This document shows, piece after piece, positions 49,339-60,544 of a stretch of DNA of 64,000 bases. Numbering within the stretch: position 1 is the stretch's first letter; every line of letters starts with the position of its first letter. Position numbers and translations under genes: made by a program. Origin of the DNA: Pseudomonas sp. R37(2017) (GTDB taxonomy: Bacteria > Pseudomonadota > Gammaproteobacteria > Pseudomonadales > Pseudomonadaceae); contig NZ_NEHO01000007.1 in the NCBI RefSeq assembly GCF_002113375.1, forward strand, positions 124,001-188,000, written 5' to 3'. The notes under the pieces were generated by a model. It ran no database searches, had not been told where the DNA came from, and saw nothing but the letters and a program-made list of their open reading frames with translations.

Positions 49339-49791
49339 ATGTTTGGTATCAGCTTCTCTGAACTGCTGCTCGTCGGCCTCGTCGCTCTGCTGGTGCTGGG
49401 TCCCGAGCGCTTGCCGGGCGCTGCGCGCACCGCGGGCCTGTGGGTCGGGCGCCTGAAGCGCAGCTTCAACGCGATAAAGCAGGAAGTTGAACGTGAAATC
49501 GGTGCCGACGAGATTCGTCGGCAACTGCACAACGAACATATCCTGTCGCTTGAGCAGGAGGCGCGGAAAATCTTCACGCCGACCCAGCAGGAGCCGACGC
49601 CGGTGGAGCATGTGGGCGCGCAGACAATCAGTGCACCTGTCACTGCTGCCACAACAACACCTGCACCTGTCGTAGCGGCTACGGAGCCTGCGCCCGTTGT
49701 GGCAGCGACTCCGGTTGATCCCGTTGCTCCAACCGCCGCGCCGACCACGCCAGCGCCTAACGACACCACTTTGCCGCCGCGAGCCCCATGA
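49339..49791 (+). CDS. tatB: Sec-independent protein translocase subunit TatB
   Basis: This 150-residue protein begins [26 protein letters not shown], the TatB signature with the conserved Glu and the GP hinge. An amphipathic helix and a long Ala/Pro/Thr-rich, probably disordered tail ([13 protein letters not shown]) follow. With TatC it forms the signal-peptide receptor. It overlaps tatC by 4 nt. Confidence 0.95.
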   Translation: MFGISFSELLLVGLVALLVLGPERLPGAARTAGLWVGRLKRSFNAIKQEVEREIGADEIRRQLHNEHILSLEQEARKIFTPTQQEPTPVEHVGAQTISAPVTAATTTPAPVVAATEPAPVVAATPVDPVAPTAAPTTPAPNDTTLPPRAP

Positions 49792-50582
49792 GCGATCTCC
49801 CTGAAAACGACCAGCACATGCCGCTGGTTTCGCACCTCACCGAGTTGCGTACCCGACTGCTGCGCTGCGTAGCGGCGATCTTCATCATCTTTGCCGGGCT
49901 GTTTGCCTTCACCCAGCAGATCTACACCTTCGTCTCCACGCCTCTGCGTGCGTACCTGCCCGCTGGCGCGACGATGATTGCCACTGACGTGTCGTCGCCG
50001 TTCCTGACGCCACTGAAGCTGACCATGATGGTCTCGCTGTTCCTGGCCATCCCGGTGATCCTGCACCAGATCTGGGGTTTCATCGCCCCGGGCCTGTACA
50101 AGCATGAAAAACGCATCGCCGTGCCCTTGCTCTGCTCGAGCATCGTTTTGTTCTACGCCGGCATGGCCTTCGCGTATTTCCTGGTGTTCCCGCTGATCTT
50201 CAAGTTCTTCGCCGCCGCCACCCCGGCCGGTGTGGAAATGATGACCGACATCACCAGCTACCTCGACTTCGTCATGACGCTGTTCTTCGCCTTTGGCGTG
50301 GCGTTCGAAATCCCGGTGGCCGTGGTCCTGCTGGTGTGGATCGGCGTGGTCGACGTCAAATACCTGAAGAAAATCCGCCCGTACGTGATCATCGGCTGCT
50401 TCGTGGTCGGCATGATCCTCACACCGCCGGACATCTTCTCGCAGACCTTGCTGGCCGTGCCGATGTGGTTGCTGTTCGAAATCGGCATCCTGTTCGGCAG
50501 CCTGATCAGCAAGCGTGGCGAGCATCCGGACGACCAGCCGGCCGACGATCACAACGACCAGCCGCCAGCGACCCAAGCGTGA
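49788..50582 (+). CDS. tatC: Sec-independent protein translocase subunit TatC
   Basis: This 264-residue polytopic protein with six membrane helices has the N-terminal [18 protein letters not shown] receptor motif with the conserved Glu, and [12 protein letters not shown]. It recognises twin-arginine signal peptides. The C-terminal tail is Asp/His/Pro-rich. The stop overlaps the rsmE GTG start (GTGA). Confidence 0.97.
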   Translation: MSDLPENDQHMPLVSHLTELRTRLLRCVAAIFIIFAGLFAFTQQIYTFVSTPLRAYLPAGATMIATDVSSPFLTPLKLTMMVSLFLAIPVILHQIWGFIAPGLYKHEKRIAVPLLCSSIVLFYAGMAFAYFLVFPLIFKFFAAATPAGVEMMTDITSYLDFVMTLFFAFGVAFEIPVAVVLLVWIGVVDVKYLKKIRPYVIIGCFVVGMILTPPDIFSQTLLAVPMWLLFEIGILFGSLISKRGEHPDDQPADDHNDQPPATQA

Positions 50583-51286
50583 ACCTGCTGCTCCTCGAGG
50601 AGGCCGACTTCATTGCGGCCGACCGGGCGATCCTGCGTGATCGCCGATTGACCCACATGCAGGAAGTCCACCGCTGCGAAGTGGGCGACAGCATGCGTGT
50701 CGGGCGAATCGGCGGCCTGATGGGCTCGGCCGAAGTGCTGCGCCTGGACGCCGGCGAAGCGGAATTGCGCGTCACCCTCGACCAGCCACCACCCGCCAAG
50801 CTGCCATTGACCCTGATATTGGCCCTGCCACGCCCCAAGATGCTGCGCAGGGTGTTCCAGACCGTGGCAGCCATGGGTGTACCACGTGTCGTGCTGGTCA
50901 ACAGCTATCGCGTCGAGAAGAGCTTCTGGCAGACCCCCTTCCTGGAACCCGAGGCGATTCGCGAGCAGTTGATCCTCGGCCTCGAACAAGCCCGGGACAG
51001 CGTGCTGCCGGAAGTCGTCATCGAGAAACGCTTCAAGCCGTTCGTCGAAGACCGATTGCCGGCGATCACCGACGGCACCCTCGGCCTGGTGGGGCATCCG
51101 GGCAATTATCCGCCCTGCCCTCGCGCACTCAGCGAACCGGTGACCCTGGCCATCGGCCCCGAGGGCGGCTGGATTCCCTACGAGATCGACCTGCTGGGCA
51201 AGTCCGGCCTGCAACCGGTACAACTGGGCGAACGCATCCTGCGCGTCGAAACCGCTGTGACCGCACTGCTGGCGCGACTTTTCTGA
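50579..51286 (+). CDS. rsmE: 16S rRNA (uracil1498-N3)-methyltransferase
   Basis: This 235-residue SPOUT-fold methyltransferase has an N-terminal PUA-like domain ([21 protein letters not shown]). The catalytic knot has [15 protein letters not shown] and [17 protein letters not shown]. The start is GTG at 50579, overlapping the tatC stop. It is the last gene of the hisI-to-rsmE unit. Confidence 0.94.
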   Translation: MNLLLLEEADFIAADRAILRDRRLTHMQEVHRCEVGDSMRVGRIGGLMGSAEVLRLDAGEAELRVTLDQPPPAKLPLTLILALPRPKMLRRVFQTVAAMGVPRVVLVNSYRVEKSFWQTPFLEPEAIREQLILGLEQARDSVLPEVVIEKRFKPFVEDRLPAITDGTLGLVGHPGNYPPCPRALSEPVTLAIGPEGGWIPYEIDLLGKSGLQPVQLGERILRVETAVTALLARLF

Positions 51287-51300
51287 CACCACACATTTAC

Positions 51301-51393
51301 CCTGTAGGAGCGAGCATGCTCGCGATAGCGGTGTACCAGCCACATCAATGCCGGCTGATCAGCCGCCATCGCGAGCATGCTCGCTCCTACAGG
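51301..51393. repeat. REP doublet (REPIN), GTAGG subtype
   Basis: The arms CCTGTAGGAGCGAGCATGCT and AGCATGCTCGCTCCTACAGG match exactly and enclose about 50 nt. It is located between rsmE and the chemoreceptor gene. Confidence 0.9.
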
Positions 51394-51490
51394 TCATCAT
51401 TCGCCCGAACATCGGGTAGCGCCTACAGATTCAGGCGCTTCTGCCGATACATCCCCCATAAAACCAAATTGTGGTCCGGGGAGTTTCAGC

Positions 51491-53407
51491 ATGTACCAAT
51501 GGCTAGCCGAGAATCTGGGAAACGTCAGCGTCAAACGCAAGCTGGGAATCGGCTTCGGTCTGGTGCTGCTACTGACCCTGCTGATCACCTTCACCGGCTG
51601 GAGCGGCCTGAGCGGCGTTACCAGCCGCGGCGATAAACTGGGGTTCATCGCCAGCCTCAACGACCTGACCAAGGACCTGCGCATCGCGCGCCTGGATTAC
51701 GAGATGCGTCGCGGCGAACAAGGTCCCGGCGCCGTCAACGATCTGTTGGGCAAACTCGAAAGCGGCCTGCAGACCGCCCGAGGCCTGATCGAGCAACCGG
51801 CCGATGCGGCCATGGTCGATCAACAACTGGCCGCTGTCGCCGAATACCGTCGCGCCTTCGGCGACATGACCCAGGCCGGCGCCCAGCGTGAAGACGCCCG
51901 CAGCAAACTCGGCGCGACCGCCGACAACGCCGTGGCCCGCGTCGCCGAAGTGGAAAAGTCCATGTTGCAAGGCGATAGCGTGACCGCCTTCAACCTGGTC
52001 ATCGACCTGAGCAAACTGATCCAGCAGGCGCGCTTCCAGGTGCGTGGCTACACCTACAGCGGCAAGAGTGAGGCCGAACAGCCGGCCCTCGATGCGATCG
52101 ACAACGCCCTGAAGAACCTCGAGAGCCTGCCGGCCAAACTGCCTGAAGAACACATCGCCAACCTGCAACAGGCGACTGATTCGCTGAAGGCCTACCGCGC
52201 CGCTGTCAGCCAGTTCCGCGACTCCCAGGTGGCCAGCGCCAAGGCCCTGGCGCGCATGTCTGCCCAAGGCAACATCCTGTTGGACATGAGCCAGAAACTC
52301 ACCGTCTCGCAAACCGTCGTGCGTGACACCGATGCCGCCCATGCCAAGAACATGCTGAGCCTCGCCACTGTGCTGGCCATCGCCTTCGGCCTGCTGGCCG
52401 CGTGGGCGATCACCCGGCAGATCATCATTCCTCTGAATCAGACCCTGAGCGTCGCCGAACGCGTTGCCAGCGGCGACCTGACCCACAACCTGACGTCGCA
52501 GCGCCGTGACGAACTCGGTCAGTTGCAGCGTGCCATGCAGAGCATGACCCAGGGCTTGCGCGAACTGATCGGCGGCATCAGCGATGGCGTCACGCAGATC
52601 GCCAGCGCCGCCGAAGAGCTGTCCGCCGTCACCGAGCAGACCAGCGCCGGGGTCAACAGCCAGAAGGTCGAGACCGATCAGGTCGCGACGGCCATGAACG
52701 AAATGGCCGCCACCGTGCAGGAAGTTGCGCGCAACGCCGAAGAAGCTTCCGAAGCCGCCGTCGCCGCCGACCAGCAGGCCCGCGAGGGTGACAAAGTGGT
52801 CGGGGAAGCGATCGCCCAGATCGAGCGCCTGGCCGCCGAAGTCGGTCACTCCACCGAGGCCATGGGTGAACTCAAGCGCGAAAGCGACAAGATCGGCAGC
52901 GTGCTCGACGTCATCAAGTCCGTGGCCCAGCAAACCAACCTGCTGGCCCTCAACGCCGCGATTGAAGCTGCCCGTGCCGGTGAAGCCGGACGTGGTTTTG
53001 CCGTGGTCGCCGACGAAGTCCGCAGCCTGGCCCAGCGCACGCAGAAGTCCACCGAAGAGATCGAAGAACTGATCGTCGGCCTGCAAAATGGCACGCAGCA
53101 AGTCGCAACCATCATGGACAACAGCCGCACCCTGACCGACAGCAGTGTCGAACTGACCCGCCGCGCCGGCGGCTCGCTGGACAGCATCACCCGCACTGTC
53201 TCGGCGATCCAGGCGATGAACCAGCAGATCGCCGCTGCCGCCGAACAGCAAAGCGCCGTGGCCAAAGAGATCAACCGCAGCGTGCTGAACGTGCGCGATG
53301 TCTCGGACCAGACCTCGGCAGCCAGTGAAGAGACCGCCGCCTCCAGCGTTGAACTGGCGCGATTGGGGACGCATTTGCAGATGCTGGTGGGCAAGTTCAG
53401 GGTTTGA
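51491..53407 (+). CDS. methyl-accepting chemotaxis protein with HBM sensor domain (McpQ/McpK-type)
   Basis: This 638-residue chemoreceptor has TM1 at about 16-37 and a ~245-residue all-helical periplasmic domain. TM2 lies at about 285-308 ([20 protein letters not shown]). A HAMP domain and the cytoplasmic signalling domain follow, with the tip [20 protein letters not shown] and [18 protein letters not shown]. The size of the sensor fits the helical bimodular (HBM) type. By position it corresponds to P. aeruginosa PA5072 (McpK, 2-oxoglutarate) and P. putida McpQ (citrate), so an organic-acid ligand is likely. I chose ATG at 51491 with GGGGAG upstream. Confidence 0.88.
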   Translation: MYQWLAENLGNVSVKRKLGIGFGLVLLLTLLITFTGWSGLSGVTSRGDKLGFIASLNDLTKDLRIARLDYEMRRGEQGPGAVNDLLGKLESGLQTARGLIEQPADAAMVDQQLAAVAEYRRAFGDMTQAGAQREDARSKLGATADNAVARVAEVEKSMLQGDSVTAFNLVIDLSKLIQQARFQVRGYTYSGKSEAEQPALDAIDNALKNLESLPAKLPEEHIANLQQATDSLKAYRAAVSQFRDSQVASAKALARMSAQGNILLDMSQKLTVSQTVVRDTDAAHAKNMLSLATVLAIAFGLLAAWAITRQIIIPLNQTLSVAERVASGDLTHNLTSQRRDELGQLQRAMQSMTQGLRELIGGISDGVTQIASAAEELSAVTEQTSAGVNSQKVETDQVATAMNEMAATVQEVARNAEEASEAAVAADQQAREGDKVVGEAIAQIERLAAEVGHSTEAMGELKRESDKIGSVLDVIKSVAQQTNLLALNAAIEAARAGEAGRGFAVVADEVRSLAQRTQKSTEEIEELIVGLQNGTQQVATIMDNSRTLTDSSVELTRRAGGSLDSITRTVSAIQAMNQQIAAAAEQQSAVAKEINRSVLNVRDVSDQTSAASEETAASSVELARLGTHLQMLVGKFRV

Positions 53408-53497
53408 GGTGATCCGCATGCCTCGGCCCGCGAAAGCGGTCGACCAGACGATGCAGTGATTGAGTCTGCCGCAAACAAAAGTACAAACCTCAAGCCA

Positions 53498-53527
53498 TGA
53501 AAAAACCCGCTTTCGCGGGTTTTTTCA
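53498..53527. terminator. bidirectional terminator between the chemoreceptor and opgH
   Basis: TGAAAAAACCCGC, TTTC and GCGGGTTTTTTCA form a symmetrical stem with A- and T-runs on both sides, directly adjoining the opgH stop at 53528. Confidence 0.92.
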
Positions 53528-56098
53528 TTACGCCATCTGAGGCTGTAAGCCTATCGGCTTTAACGGCAGCAACGGTGCATGGGGATCGGCCTTGACCGAC
53601 TTGCGCCATGCGCCGAGCCACTCGGCATGACCTTCGCTCCAGACCTGCTCATGCAGTCGGGCCAATGCCACCGGGTCGCTCAACAACTGCACACGATCAT
53701 TGTTGGAAAGCCCTTCAGGCCCTACTTTCATCGCATGCCGCACCCGCTCGATCCGCAGCCATTCGATCGGCTCGGCCTCACGGTGACGGGAGGTCGCCAG
53801 CGAGCACGCCAGGGCGTTCTGCTGTGGATCGACCACCGAACGGACGAAGCCGTCGTGCAGCGCGTGCCAGCGGTTTTCGTGGGTGTACTGGTCGGTGGCC
53901 AGCAACGCCTGCGGCGGATTGTATTCCTCGGGGATCAGGAACAGGCTCTCGTCACGGGACTTGAGGCCCAGGCCGACGCGGCTGGAAATCACCGACACCG
54001 GGATCGACAGCATCAACGAACCGACGATAGGCACCAGCCACCACAGGAAGCTCGGGTTCAGCCAGATCACCAGCAACGCCCAGAAGAAGCCCAGCAGGGT
54101 TTGCGGACCATGACGCTTGATCGCTTCGCTCCACGGCGTGGAGTCGTCGTCACGTTGCGGCGAGTTCCAGGTCGCGGCCCAGCCGAGGAACGCGGCAAGG
54201 ACGAAACGGGTGTGGAAAATCATCCGCACCGGCGCCAACAGCATGGAGAACAGCATCTCCAGCAGCATCGACAGGGTCACCTTGAACTTGCCGCCGAACT
54301 CTTTCGCGCCTTTGGCCCAGATCAGGATGATGCTCAGCAGCTTCGGCAGGAACAGCAGCACGATGGTGGTCGAGAACAGGGCAATCGCCTTGTCCGGGTG
54401 CCATTGCGGCCACAACGGATAGAGCTGACGCGGTTCGAGGAAGTACTGCGGTTCCATTAGCGTGTTGACCGCCAAAAGCGCTGTCGACAACACCAGGAAG
54501 AAGAACCACAACGGCGCCGACAGGTAGGACATCACGCCGGTCAGGAACACCGCGCGGTGTACCGGGTGCATGCCCTTGACCAGGAACAGGCGGAAGTTCA
54601 TCAGGTTGCCGTGGCACCAGCGACGGTCACGCTTGAGTTCGTCCAGCAGGTTTGGCGGCAGTTCTTCGTAGCTGCCCGGCAAGTCGTAGGCAATCCACAC
54701 GCCCCAACCGGCACGGCGCATCAACGCGGCTTCAACGAAGTCGTGGGACAGGATCGAGCCGGAGAACGCACCTTTACCGGGCAACGGCGCCAGGGCGCAG
54801 TGATCGATGAACGGCTTCATGCGAATGATCGCGTTGTGACCCCAGTAGTGCGACTCGCCCAGTTGCCAGAAGTGCAGGCCAGCGGTGAACAGCGGGCCAT
54901 ACACGCGAGTGGCGAACTGCTGCATGCGTGCATACAGGGTGTCCATGCCCGACGCACGTGGCGCGGTCTGGATGATCCCGGCGTCCGGCGTGGCTTCCAT
55001 CAGGCGCACCAGACTGGTCAGGCACTCACCGCTCATCACGGAGTCGGCGTCGAGCACGACCATGTACTTGTAGTCACCGCCCCAGCGACGGCAGAAGTCG
55101 TCGAGGTTGCCGCTCTTGCGCTTTACGCGGCGGCGACGGCGACGATAGAAGATCTTGCCGAAGCCCCCGGCTTCACGGCAGACATCCAGCCAGGCCTGCT
55201 GCTCGCCAACACAGATATCGGCGTCGTTACTGTCACTGAGGACAAAGAAGTCGAAACGGTCCAGGTCACCCGTGGCTGCAACCGACTCGAAGGTCGCCCG
55301 CAGACCGGCGAATACCCGAGGCACATCTTCGTTGCAGATCGGCATCACCAGAGCGGTGCGCGCTTCCTTCGGAATTGGCTCATTGCCGGCACTTTTACCG
55401 GAGATCCGGTACTTATCGTGACCCGTGAGCAACTCGAGGAAGCCCATCAGCGCGGTCCAGAAACCGGCCGATACCCAGCAGAACAGAATCCCGAACAGGA
55501 TCAGGATGCTGGTTTGCAGGGCGTAGGGCAGCACTTGCGTGGCGGTTTGCAACAGCGGTTGGTGCAACACTTCGTTAAGGTCGACGAACGACCAGCCCTG
55601 GTACGGCATGATGCCTTTCATGTACCAGCCGGCGACGATGGTCTGGCCGAGCATCAGCAGCAACAGGATGTAGCGACGGATCGAACCCACGGTACGCCAG
55701 CGTGCGGCCGGCAGGACACGTTCGTCCTTCGGCGGCTTCGGCGGGTTGGTACGACCTGTCATGCGACGCCAGCCACGTACCAGGATGTTGGTACGCCACG
55801 GCTCCGGCACGACCTTGGTCCGCCGGATCGGCGGGGTTGCCTTGAGGCAGACCCGGCCGCTGGCGTCGAGTACCAGCATTTCCGCGTCCTGCAGCTCTTC
55901 GGCGGTGCTCAGGGTCAGGCGTTTGCCGACCGAAGCCTGGGCGGCTTCGGTCGGAGCGTCGAACGTCGATGACGACAGGCGTTCGTGCAATTCGCTGAAA
56001 GACTGGCAGCCCGCGAGTTCCGCGCGCTGTTCGTCGGTCATTGGCAGATGCGCCAGATACTCGGAAAGAGTTTCTGGCCGTACTTGAGAGTTACTCAT
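53528..56098 (-). CDS. opgH: glucans biosynthesis glucosyltransferase H
   Basis: This 856-residue inner-membrane family-2 glycosyltransferase makes the beta-1,2 glucan backbone of osmoregulated periplasmic glucans from UDP-glucose. Several membrane helices flank the cytoplasmic catalytic domain. That domain holds [14 protein letters not shown] (the metal-binding Asp residues), [16 protein letters not shown] and [14 protein letters not shown] (the Q/RxxRW-like motif). The start overlaps the opgG stop by 8 nt, showing translational coupling. Length is normal for the family. Confidence 0.96.
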   Translation of the reverse strand: MSNSQVRPETLSEYLAHLPMTDEQRAELAGCQSFSELHERLSSSTFDAPTEAAQASVGKRLTLSTAEELQDAEMLVLDASGRVCLKATPPIRRTKVVPEPWRTNILVRGWRRMTGRTNPPKPPKDERVLPAARWRTVGSIRRYILLLLMLGQTIVAGWYMKGIMPYQGWSFVDLNEVLHQPLLQTATQVLPYALQTSILILFGILFCWVSAGFWTALMGFLELLTGHDKYRISGKSAGNEPIPKEARTALVMPICNEDVPRVFAGLRATFESVAATGDLDRFDFFVLSDSNDADICVGEQQAWLDVCREAGGFGKIFYRRRRRRVKRKSGNLDDFCRRWGGDYKYMVVLDADSVMSGECLTSLVRLMEATPDAGIIQTAPRASGMDTLYARMQQFATRVYGPLFTAGLHFWQLGESHYWGHNAIIRMKPFIDHCALAPLPGKGAFSGSILSHDFVEAALMRRAGWGVWIAYDLPGSYEELPPNLLDELKRDRRWCHGNLMNFRLFLVKGMHPVHRAVFLTGVMSYLSAPLWFFFLVLSTALLAVNTLMEPQYFLEPRQLYPLWPQWHPDKAIALFSTTIVLLFLPKLLSIILIWAKGAKEFGGKFKVTLSMLLEMLFSMLLAPVRMIFHTRFVLAAFLGWAATWNSPQRDDDSTPWSEAIKRHGPQTLLGFFWALLVIWLNPSFLWWLVPIVGSLMLSIPVSVISSRVGLGLKSRDESLFLIPEEYNPPQALLATDQYTHENRWHALHDGFVRSVVDPQQNALACSLATSRHREAEPIEWLRIERVRHAMKVGPEGLSNNDRVQLLSDPVALARLHEQVWSEGHAEWLGAWRKSVKADPHAPLLPLKPIGLQPQMA

Positions 56099-57905
56099 CG
56101 GCAGGCAACTGATAGCTCCAGGTCTCGGTCAGGACTTCTTCAGTCGGGGCCGATTCCGGTGTGGCTGGGGCCGCTTCGGCAGCGACAGGCTGCTTGGCGT
56201 CTTTGTTGGCCTTGTCCTTGGCCTCTGCAACAGGCTTGGCTTCAGCCTGCTTGGCCTCCGCTTGCTTGGCGTCCTTGTCTTCTTTCTCTTGTTGCTTGGC
56301 GGCGACCTTGTCGGCCTTGGCGACCGAGGAGTTCGACGACGGAATCGAAGTCTTGGCCAGGTCCGCAGGCACGATGTTCTGCACCAGCGCGGCACGCATT
56401 TCAGTGGCCTTGCTCGGATCCTTGATCTTCATCCGCAGAGTCAGGCGCCAGCCCTTGGTTTCAGGGTTGTAGCGCACGCTGTTTTCCACCAGCTCGGCGT
56501 TGTCGCCGACGCTGACCTGGCTGCGAACTTCCGCTTCGGCCGGCAATGCCGCCAGGGACGGGCCTTCGAAGTCCACCAGGTAGGCAACGCTGCCGTCCGG
56601 CTGACGGATCAGGTTGGACTGCTTGACATCACCGGTCGAACGCAGGGTCTGCTTGACCCAGGCGCTGTCCGGCGCGTGAATCGCCGATTCATCCATGGTC
56701 CAGTGCATACGATAAGCGACATCGAGAGGCTGGCCAGGTTCCGGCAATTTCTCCGGGTTCCAGAACGCGACGATGTTGTCGTTGGTTTCGTCGGCGGTTG
56801 GAATCTCGACCAGGTCGACCGTGCCCTTGCCCCACTCGCCTTTCGGCTCGATCCAGGCACTTGGGCGCTTGTCGTAGCGATCGTCGAGGTCTTCATACTG
56901 GCTGAAGTCGCGGCCACGTTGCAGCAGACCGAAGCCCCGCGGGTTTTCCACGCTGAAGTTGCTCACGGCCAGGTGTTTCGGGTTGTTCAGCGGACGCCAG
57001 ATCCACTCGCCGTTGCCGGCATGGATCGCCAGACCGCTGGAGTCGTGCAGTTCGCGGCGGTAGTTCAGCACCTTCGACGGCTGGTTGGCGCCGAACAGGT
57101 ACATGCTGGTCAACGGAGCGATGCCCAGTTTGCCGACCTTGTCGCGCAGGAACATCTGCGCCTTGACGTCGACGATGGTGTCGCTGCCCGGACGCAGGAT
57201 CAGGCGATAGGCGCCAGTGGCACGAGGGGAGTCCAGCAGGGCGAAGATCACCAGATGCTTGTCGCCCGGCTTGGGTTGTTGAATCCAGAACTCGCGGAAA
57301 CGCGGGAATTCTTCACCGGACGGCAAGGCGGTATCGATGGCCATGCCACGAGCGGACAAGCCGTAGACGTGACCCTTGCCGACAACGCGGAAGTAGCTCG
57401 CGCCAAGCATGGTCATGATTTCGTCCTGCTTGTCGGCCTTGTTGACCGGATACAGCACACGGAAACCGGCATAACCCAGTTGTTCGGTGGCCTTTGGATC
57501 GAACTTCATGTCGCCGAAGTCGAAACGACTCGGATCGTATTTGATCTCTTCGACGGTGTTCGCGGTGATTTCGTTGATTTTCACCGGCGTATCGAAATGC
57601 ATGCCCTGGTGATAGAAGGACAGCTTGAACGGCGTCTTCTGATCAGCCCATTCGGCTTTTTCCGTCAGAAAACGAATTTTCTGATAGTCCGCGAATTTCA
57701 TTTCGCGGAACTCGTTCGGCAGGTTACTGCGCGGCGCTTCGTACTTCTGCGCGGCCAGCTCTTTTGCCTTGACCGAGACATCATCCAGACTGAATGCCCA
57801 AAGCTGGCCGGCGCTGAGCAGGCCAAGCAGTGCAGAGCCCGCTACCAGGGCGCTGCGCAACCGTTTGGCAGACAATTTTGGTGCGTTACAGGGACTAACA
57901 ATCAC
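56091..57905 (-). CDS. opgG: glucans biosynthesis protein G, with C-terminal extension
   Basis: This 604-residue periplasmic protein has a signal peptide (about 1-35, ending QLWA). The two beta-sandwich domains of MdoG/OpgG follow ([17 protein letters not shown] onward, [20 protein letters not shown]). From about residue 520 it carries a Lys/Ala/Glu-rich tail ([20 protein letters not shown]) absent from the 511-residue E. coli protein. It modifies or branches glucans made by OpgH. I chose GTG at 57905 with GAGGG upstream, giving [14 protein letters not shown] at the N-terminus. Confidence 0.93.
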   Translation of the reverse strand: MIVSPCNAPKLSAKRLRSALVAGSALLGLLSAGQLWAFSLDDVSVKAKELAAQKYEAPRSNLPNEFREMKFADYQKIRFLTEKAEWADQKTPFKLSFYHQGMHFDTPVKINEITANTVEEIKYDPSRFDFGDMKFDPKATEQLGYAGFRVLYPVNKADKQDEIMTMLGASYFRVVGKGHVYGLSARGMAIDTALPSGEEFPRFREFWIQQPKPGDKHLVIFALLDSPRATGAYRLILRPGSDTIVDVKAQMFLRDKVGKLGIAPLTSMYLFGANQPSKVLNYRRELHDSSGLAIHAGNGEWIWRPLNNPKHLAVSNFSVENPRGFGLLQRGRDFSQYEDLDDRYDKRPSAWIEPKGEWGKGTVDLVEIPTADETNDNIVAFWNPEKLPEPGQPLDVAYRMHWTMDESAIHAPDSAWVKQTLRSTGDVKQSNLIRQPDGSVAYLVDFEGPSLAALPAEAEVRSQVSVGDNAELVENSVRYNPETKGWRLTLRMKIKDPSKATEMRAALVQNIVPADLAKTSIPSSNSSVAKADKVAAKQQEKEDKDAKQAEAKQAEAKPVAEAKDKANKDAKQPVAAEAAPATPESAPTEEVLTETWSYQLPADE

Positions 57906-58226
57906 GAGCAACCCTCGCCGAAAACAGATCAAAAAACCAACGGCCAGTTAAAGGGTCTGCACGGTGTACGGCATGGGAAAACCGACCTTGCAAACCACTC
58001 TTGCCAAGTTGGCGAGCATTGTTCCGACTCCGCTGGGGCGAAATGATTCCCCAATCGGATCCGGACAAGTCTCTACCTAAGTCAAAATGGACCAACGAAC
58101 GCTGATCCCCGTAGCGCGCGATTATCTAGCAGGCCGCGTTACAACGCATCAGGGGTAACAAAGTATTTATCGCGATAAAGCCCTGTTTCCGGTCGAAATG
58201 AGCTTAAAAACTTGTTTCAAGCGCTT
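57906..58226 (-). promoter_or_regulatory. opgGH upstream region
   Basis: This 321-bp gap between dtd and opgG has no gene. On the minus strand a GATAAT -10-like hexamer lies near 58122-58127 without a convincing -35. A perfect 12-nt palindrome TTATCGCGATAA is at 58167-58178. The region must hold the opgGH promoter; which element is used is not clear. Confidence 0.4.
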
Positions 58227-58664
58227 TCAGGTCTGTAACAGGAAGGTTACCGGGCCATCATTGACCAGGTGCACCTGCATATCCGCGCCGAATCTACCTG
58301 ATGCCACAATGCCATGCACCTGTTTCGCTTTGCTTAACAGATAGTCGAACAATTCCTCTCCCAGTGCCGGAGGGGCCGCGGTCGAGAAACTCGGACGCAG
58401 CCCGCTTTTGGTATCGGCAGCCAGGGTGAACTGAGAGACCAGCAACAGCCCACCGCCCACGTCCGCCAGGGACAGATTCATCTTGCCCTCAGCGTCACTG
58501 AACACTCGATAGTTAAGCAGCTTATTGAGAAGTTTGTCGGCGCTGGCCCGCGTATCGTCGGGCTCGACGGCCACCAGGACCAACAATCCCTGATCGACGG
58601 CACCCACGACCTCGCCCGCCACCTCTACTCGTGCGCCACGCACCCGTTGCAGCAGGCCCTTCAT
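58227..58664 (-). CDS. dtd: D-aminoacyl-tRNA deacylase
   Basis: This 145-residue enzyme hydrolyses D-aminoacyl-tRNA (and Gly-tRNA-Ala). The family motifs [20 protein letters not shown] and NDGPVTFLL (with the Gly-cisPro pair) are present, and [10 protein letters not shown] is the typical start. Length is normal. The start overlaps pip by 4 nt, so the two are coupled. Confidence 0.96.
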   Translation of the reverse strand: MKGLLQRVRGARVEVAGEVVGAVDQGLLVLVAVEPDDTRASADKLLNKLLNYRVFSDAEGKMNLSLADVGGGLLLVSQFTLAADTKSGLRPSFSTAAPPALGEELFDYLLSKAKQVHGIVASGRFGADMQVHLVNDGPVTFLLQT

Positions 58665-59632
58665 GCTTCTTCGGGCGGCAGGTCGAGCAGACGCCGGGCC
58701 ATCAGATTGGCGGCGCGTACCAGCGCGTCGGTAATGCCCGGTTCGGAGGCGGCATGACCGGCATCGCGGATGACCTGCAGTTCGCTGTTCGGCCAGGCCT
58801 GGTGCAATTCCCAGGCGTTATCCAGCGGACAGATCACGTCATAACGACCATGGATGATCACGCCGGGCAAATGGGCGATCTTGCCCATGTCGCGGATCAA
58901 CTGGTTCGGTTCCAGGAAAGCGTTGTTGCTGAAGTAGTGGCACTCGATGCGGGCAATCGACAAGGCACGTTGTGGCTCGGAGAAGCGATCGACTACCAGC
59001 GGGTTCGGACGCAGGGTCGCGGTGCGCCCCTCCCAGGTGGACCAGGCCTTGGCCGCGTGCATCTGGGCAATCTGGTCGTTGCCCACCAGACGCTTGTGGA
59101 ACGCGGCAAGCAAATCGTCGCGCTCGTCCAGCGGAATCGGCGCGATGTAGTCCTGCCAGTAATCGGGGAACAGTCGACTGGCGCCGGCCTGGTAGAACCA
59201 TTCGATTTCCTGCGGACGGCACAGAAAGATCCCGCGCAGGATCAGGCCGTGTACACGTTCAGGATGGGTTTGCGCATAGGCCAGCGCCAGGGTCGAACCC
59301 CAGGAGCCGCCAAACAGCACCCATTTGTCGATACCCAGGTGCTGGCGAATTCGCTCAAGGTCGGCGACCAGATCCCAGGTGGTATTGTTTTCCAGGCTGG
59401 CGTGGGGAGTGGAGCGACCGCAACCGCGCTGATCGAAGGTGACGATGCGATACAGATTTGGATCGAAGTAGCAGCGACTCGCCGCATCGCATCCGGCGCC
59501 GGGTCCGCCGTGGATGAACACGACCGGCAAACCTTCCGGTGAACCGCTTTCGTCGACATACAGCGTGTGGGTTTCGTCGACGGCCAGATCGTGCCGGGCG
59601 TGGGGTTTGATCTGCGGGTACAAAGTCTGCAT
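58661..59632 (-). CDS. pip: proline iminopeptidase
   Basis: This 323-residue alpha/beta-hydrolase of family S33 removes N-terminal proline from peptides. [20 protein letters not shown] forms the oxyanion region, and [17 protein letters not shown] carries the nucleophilic Ser. The Asp is in [17 protein letters not shown] and the His in [11 protein letters not shown]. dtd follows with overlap, the common pseudomonad pairing. Confidence 0.95.
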   Translation of the reverse strand: MQTLYPQIKPHARHDLAVDETHTLYVDESGSPEGLPVVFIHGGPGAGCDAASRCYFDPNLYRIVTFDQRGCGRSTPHASLENNTTWDLVADLERIRQHLGIDKWVLFGGSWGSTLALAYAQTHPERVHGLILRGIFLCRPQEIEWFYQAGASRLFPDYWQDYIAPIPLDERDDLLAAFHKRLVGNDQIAQMHAAKAWSTWEGRTATLRPNPLVVDRFSEPQRALSIARIECHYFSNNAFLEPNQLIRDMGKIAHLPGVIIHGRYDVICPLDNAWELHQAWPNSELQVIRDAGHAASEPGITDALVRAANLMARRLLDLPPEEA

Positions 59633-59836
59633 TGCGCACTCCGTAAGGGGTCGAGTTCATCCCTGGGGGGACTTCTATTATTCTGCCGTCCGGCATCATA
59701 AACCCGAATTACGTCAATGAGCATGTGCTTGGTGGGGAGAGATTTTTCTGTTGTGACTGCTACGTGGCCCTTTGCGGACCAGAAGATCCAAAAGCCTCAG
59801 CCTGGCAGCGACTCCTCAGACATTTCACCCTCGCTA

Positions 59837-60186
59837 GTAGGACATTTCTGAAACCCTTCCGACAGGCTACAGCGCCTTGCGGCGTTACCTACAACTGCTC
59901 CAGAATCCGCCAGCTTGTGCGCTTCGAGGGCTGTCGCTAACTTGATTCGGGTCACTGATTACCAGTGATTGGGTTTAGTAGCCCACTGCAAAGAAAGCGC
60001 ATTTGCGCTCCTGAAAGGCAGGTATGTCCATACCTGCCCTTGACGGCAGCCGTGCGCAGGGCGCCTTCGGGCGCGCCGGTTTTCTTTGCCCGGTCTACTA
60101 ACCTGCGCACAGCTGCCACCCTCTTGATTAGTCGCGATTCGGTGTTGGCTGCCATTCATGCTCCCTATTCTTCAAGGACCTGAATC
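59837..60186 (+). other. conserved structured leader of DUF6124 cassette, copy C
   Basis: About 350 nt precede the small gene and align with the leader at 2855-3193. Elements seen: GGTTTAGTAG (59972-59981) pairing with CTACTAACC (60095-60103); AGCGC-ATTT-GCGCT (59996-60009); the perfect 10-bp hairpin at 60017-60038; GGCAGCCGTGCGCAGG (60045-60060) pairing with CCTGCGCACAGCTGCC (60102-60117); and GCGCC-TTCG-GGCGC (60061-60074). The first and fourth pairings interleave. Compared with copy A, the first pairing changes C-G to U-A on both sides. The 59633-59836 stretch before it holds nothing I recognise. Confidence 0.62.
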
Positions 60187-60429
60187 ATGACCAATACGAA
60201 CGGCACTGCACGCCAACTCAGCCGCCTCTTCCACCTCGCTCCCGGTATCGACAACCACACCCTGCTCGAATACGCCTGCGTTTCCCTGGCCTCGGCCAGC
60301 GCCATGGCCAGCGACTTCGCCCGAGACATGAGGGAATCGGATGGCCACATTCTGTTGGGGATTCAGCAGTCGATCATGTTGGGGGAAATGGCGGTGAATC
60401 GAGTGTTGGATAACCTTGACCCACCGTGA
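60187..60429 (+). CDS. small DUF6124-type protein, copy C
   Basis: This 80-residue paralogue of the protein at 2600-2854 shares DNHTLLEYACVSLASA, MASDFAR and GIQQSIMLGEMAVNRV..NLDPP. The N-terminus (MTNTNGTARQLSRLFHL) differs, and so does a short middle stretch (DMRESDGHI versus SLSGSQSVT). Function unknown. A good AAGGA ribosome site precedes it. It lies alone between pip and hutG, in opposite orientation to both, behind its own conserved leader. Confidence 0.8.
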   Translation: MTNTNGTARQLSRLFHLAPGIDNHTLLEYACVSLASASAMASDFARDMRESDGHILLGIQQSIMLGEMAVNRVLDNLDPP

Positions 60430-60436
60430 ACCCTGC

Positions 60437-60537
60437 CTCTGCAGGAGCGAGCTCACGATGGACGTTCAGACAACGCGGGCATTCAGGTAGCCAGAGTTAT
60501 CGTTGGCGTCCATCGCGAGCAAGCTCGCTCCTACAGA
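60437..60537. repeat. REP doublet, decayed left arm
   Basis: The left arm CTCTGCAGGAGCGAGCTCAC has lost the middle palindrome bases; the right arm TCGCGAGCAAGCTCGCTCCT is regular. It is located between DUF6124 copy C and the hutG stop. Confidence 0.8.
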
Positions 60538-60544
60538 AGGCGAG

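Noticed and set aside
53420..53448. REP-like fragment after the chemoreceptor gene
   Set aside because: Only GCGAAAGCGGTCGA, the flank often next to REP arms, is present; no palindrome core remains.
59725..59940. A 71-codon ORF starting before the copy C leader
   Set aside because: The part overlapping the leader is interrupted in copy A (in-frame stop), and the N-terminal part has no counterpart; likely chance.
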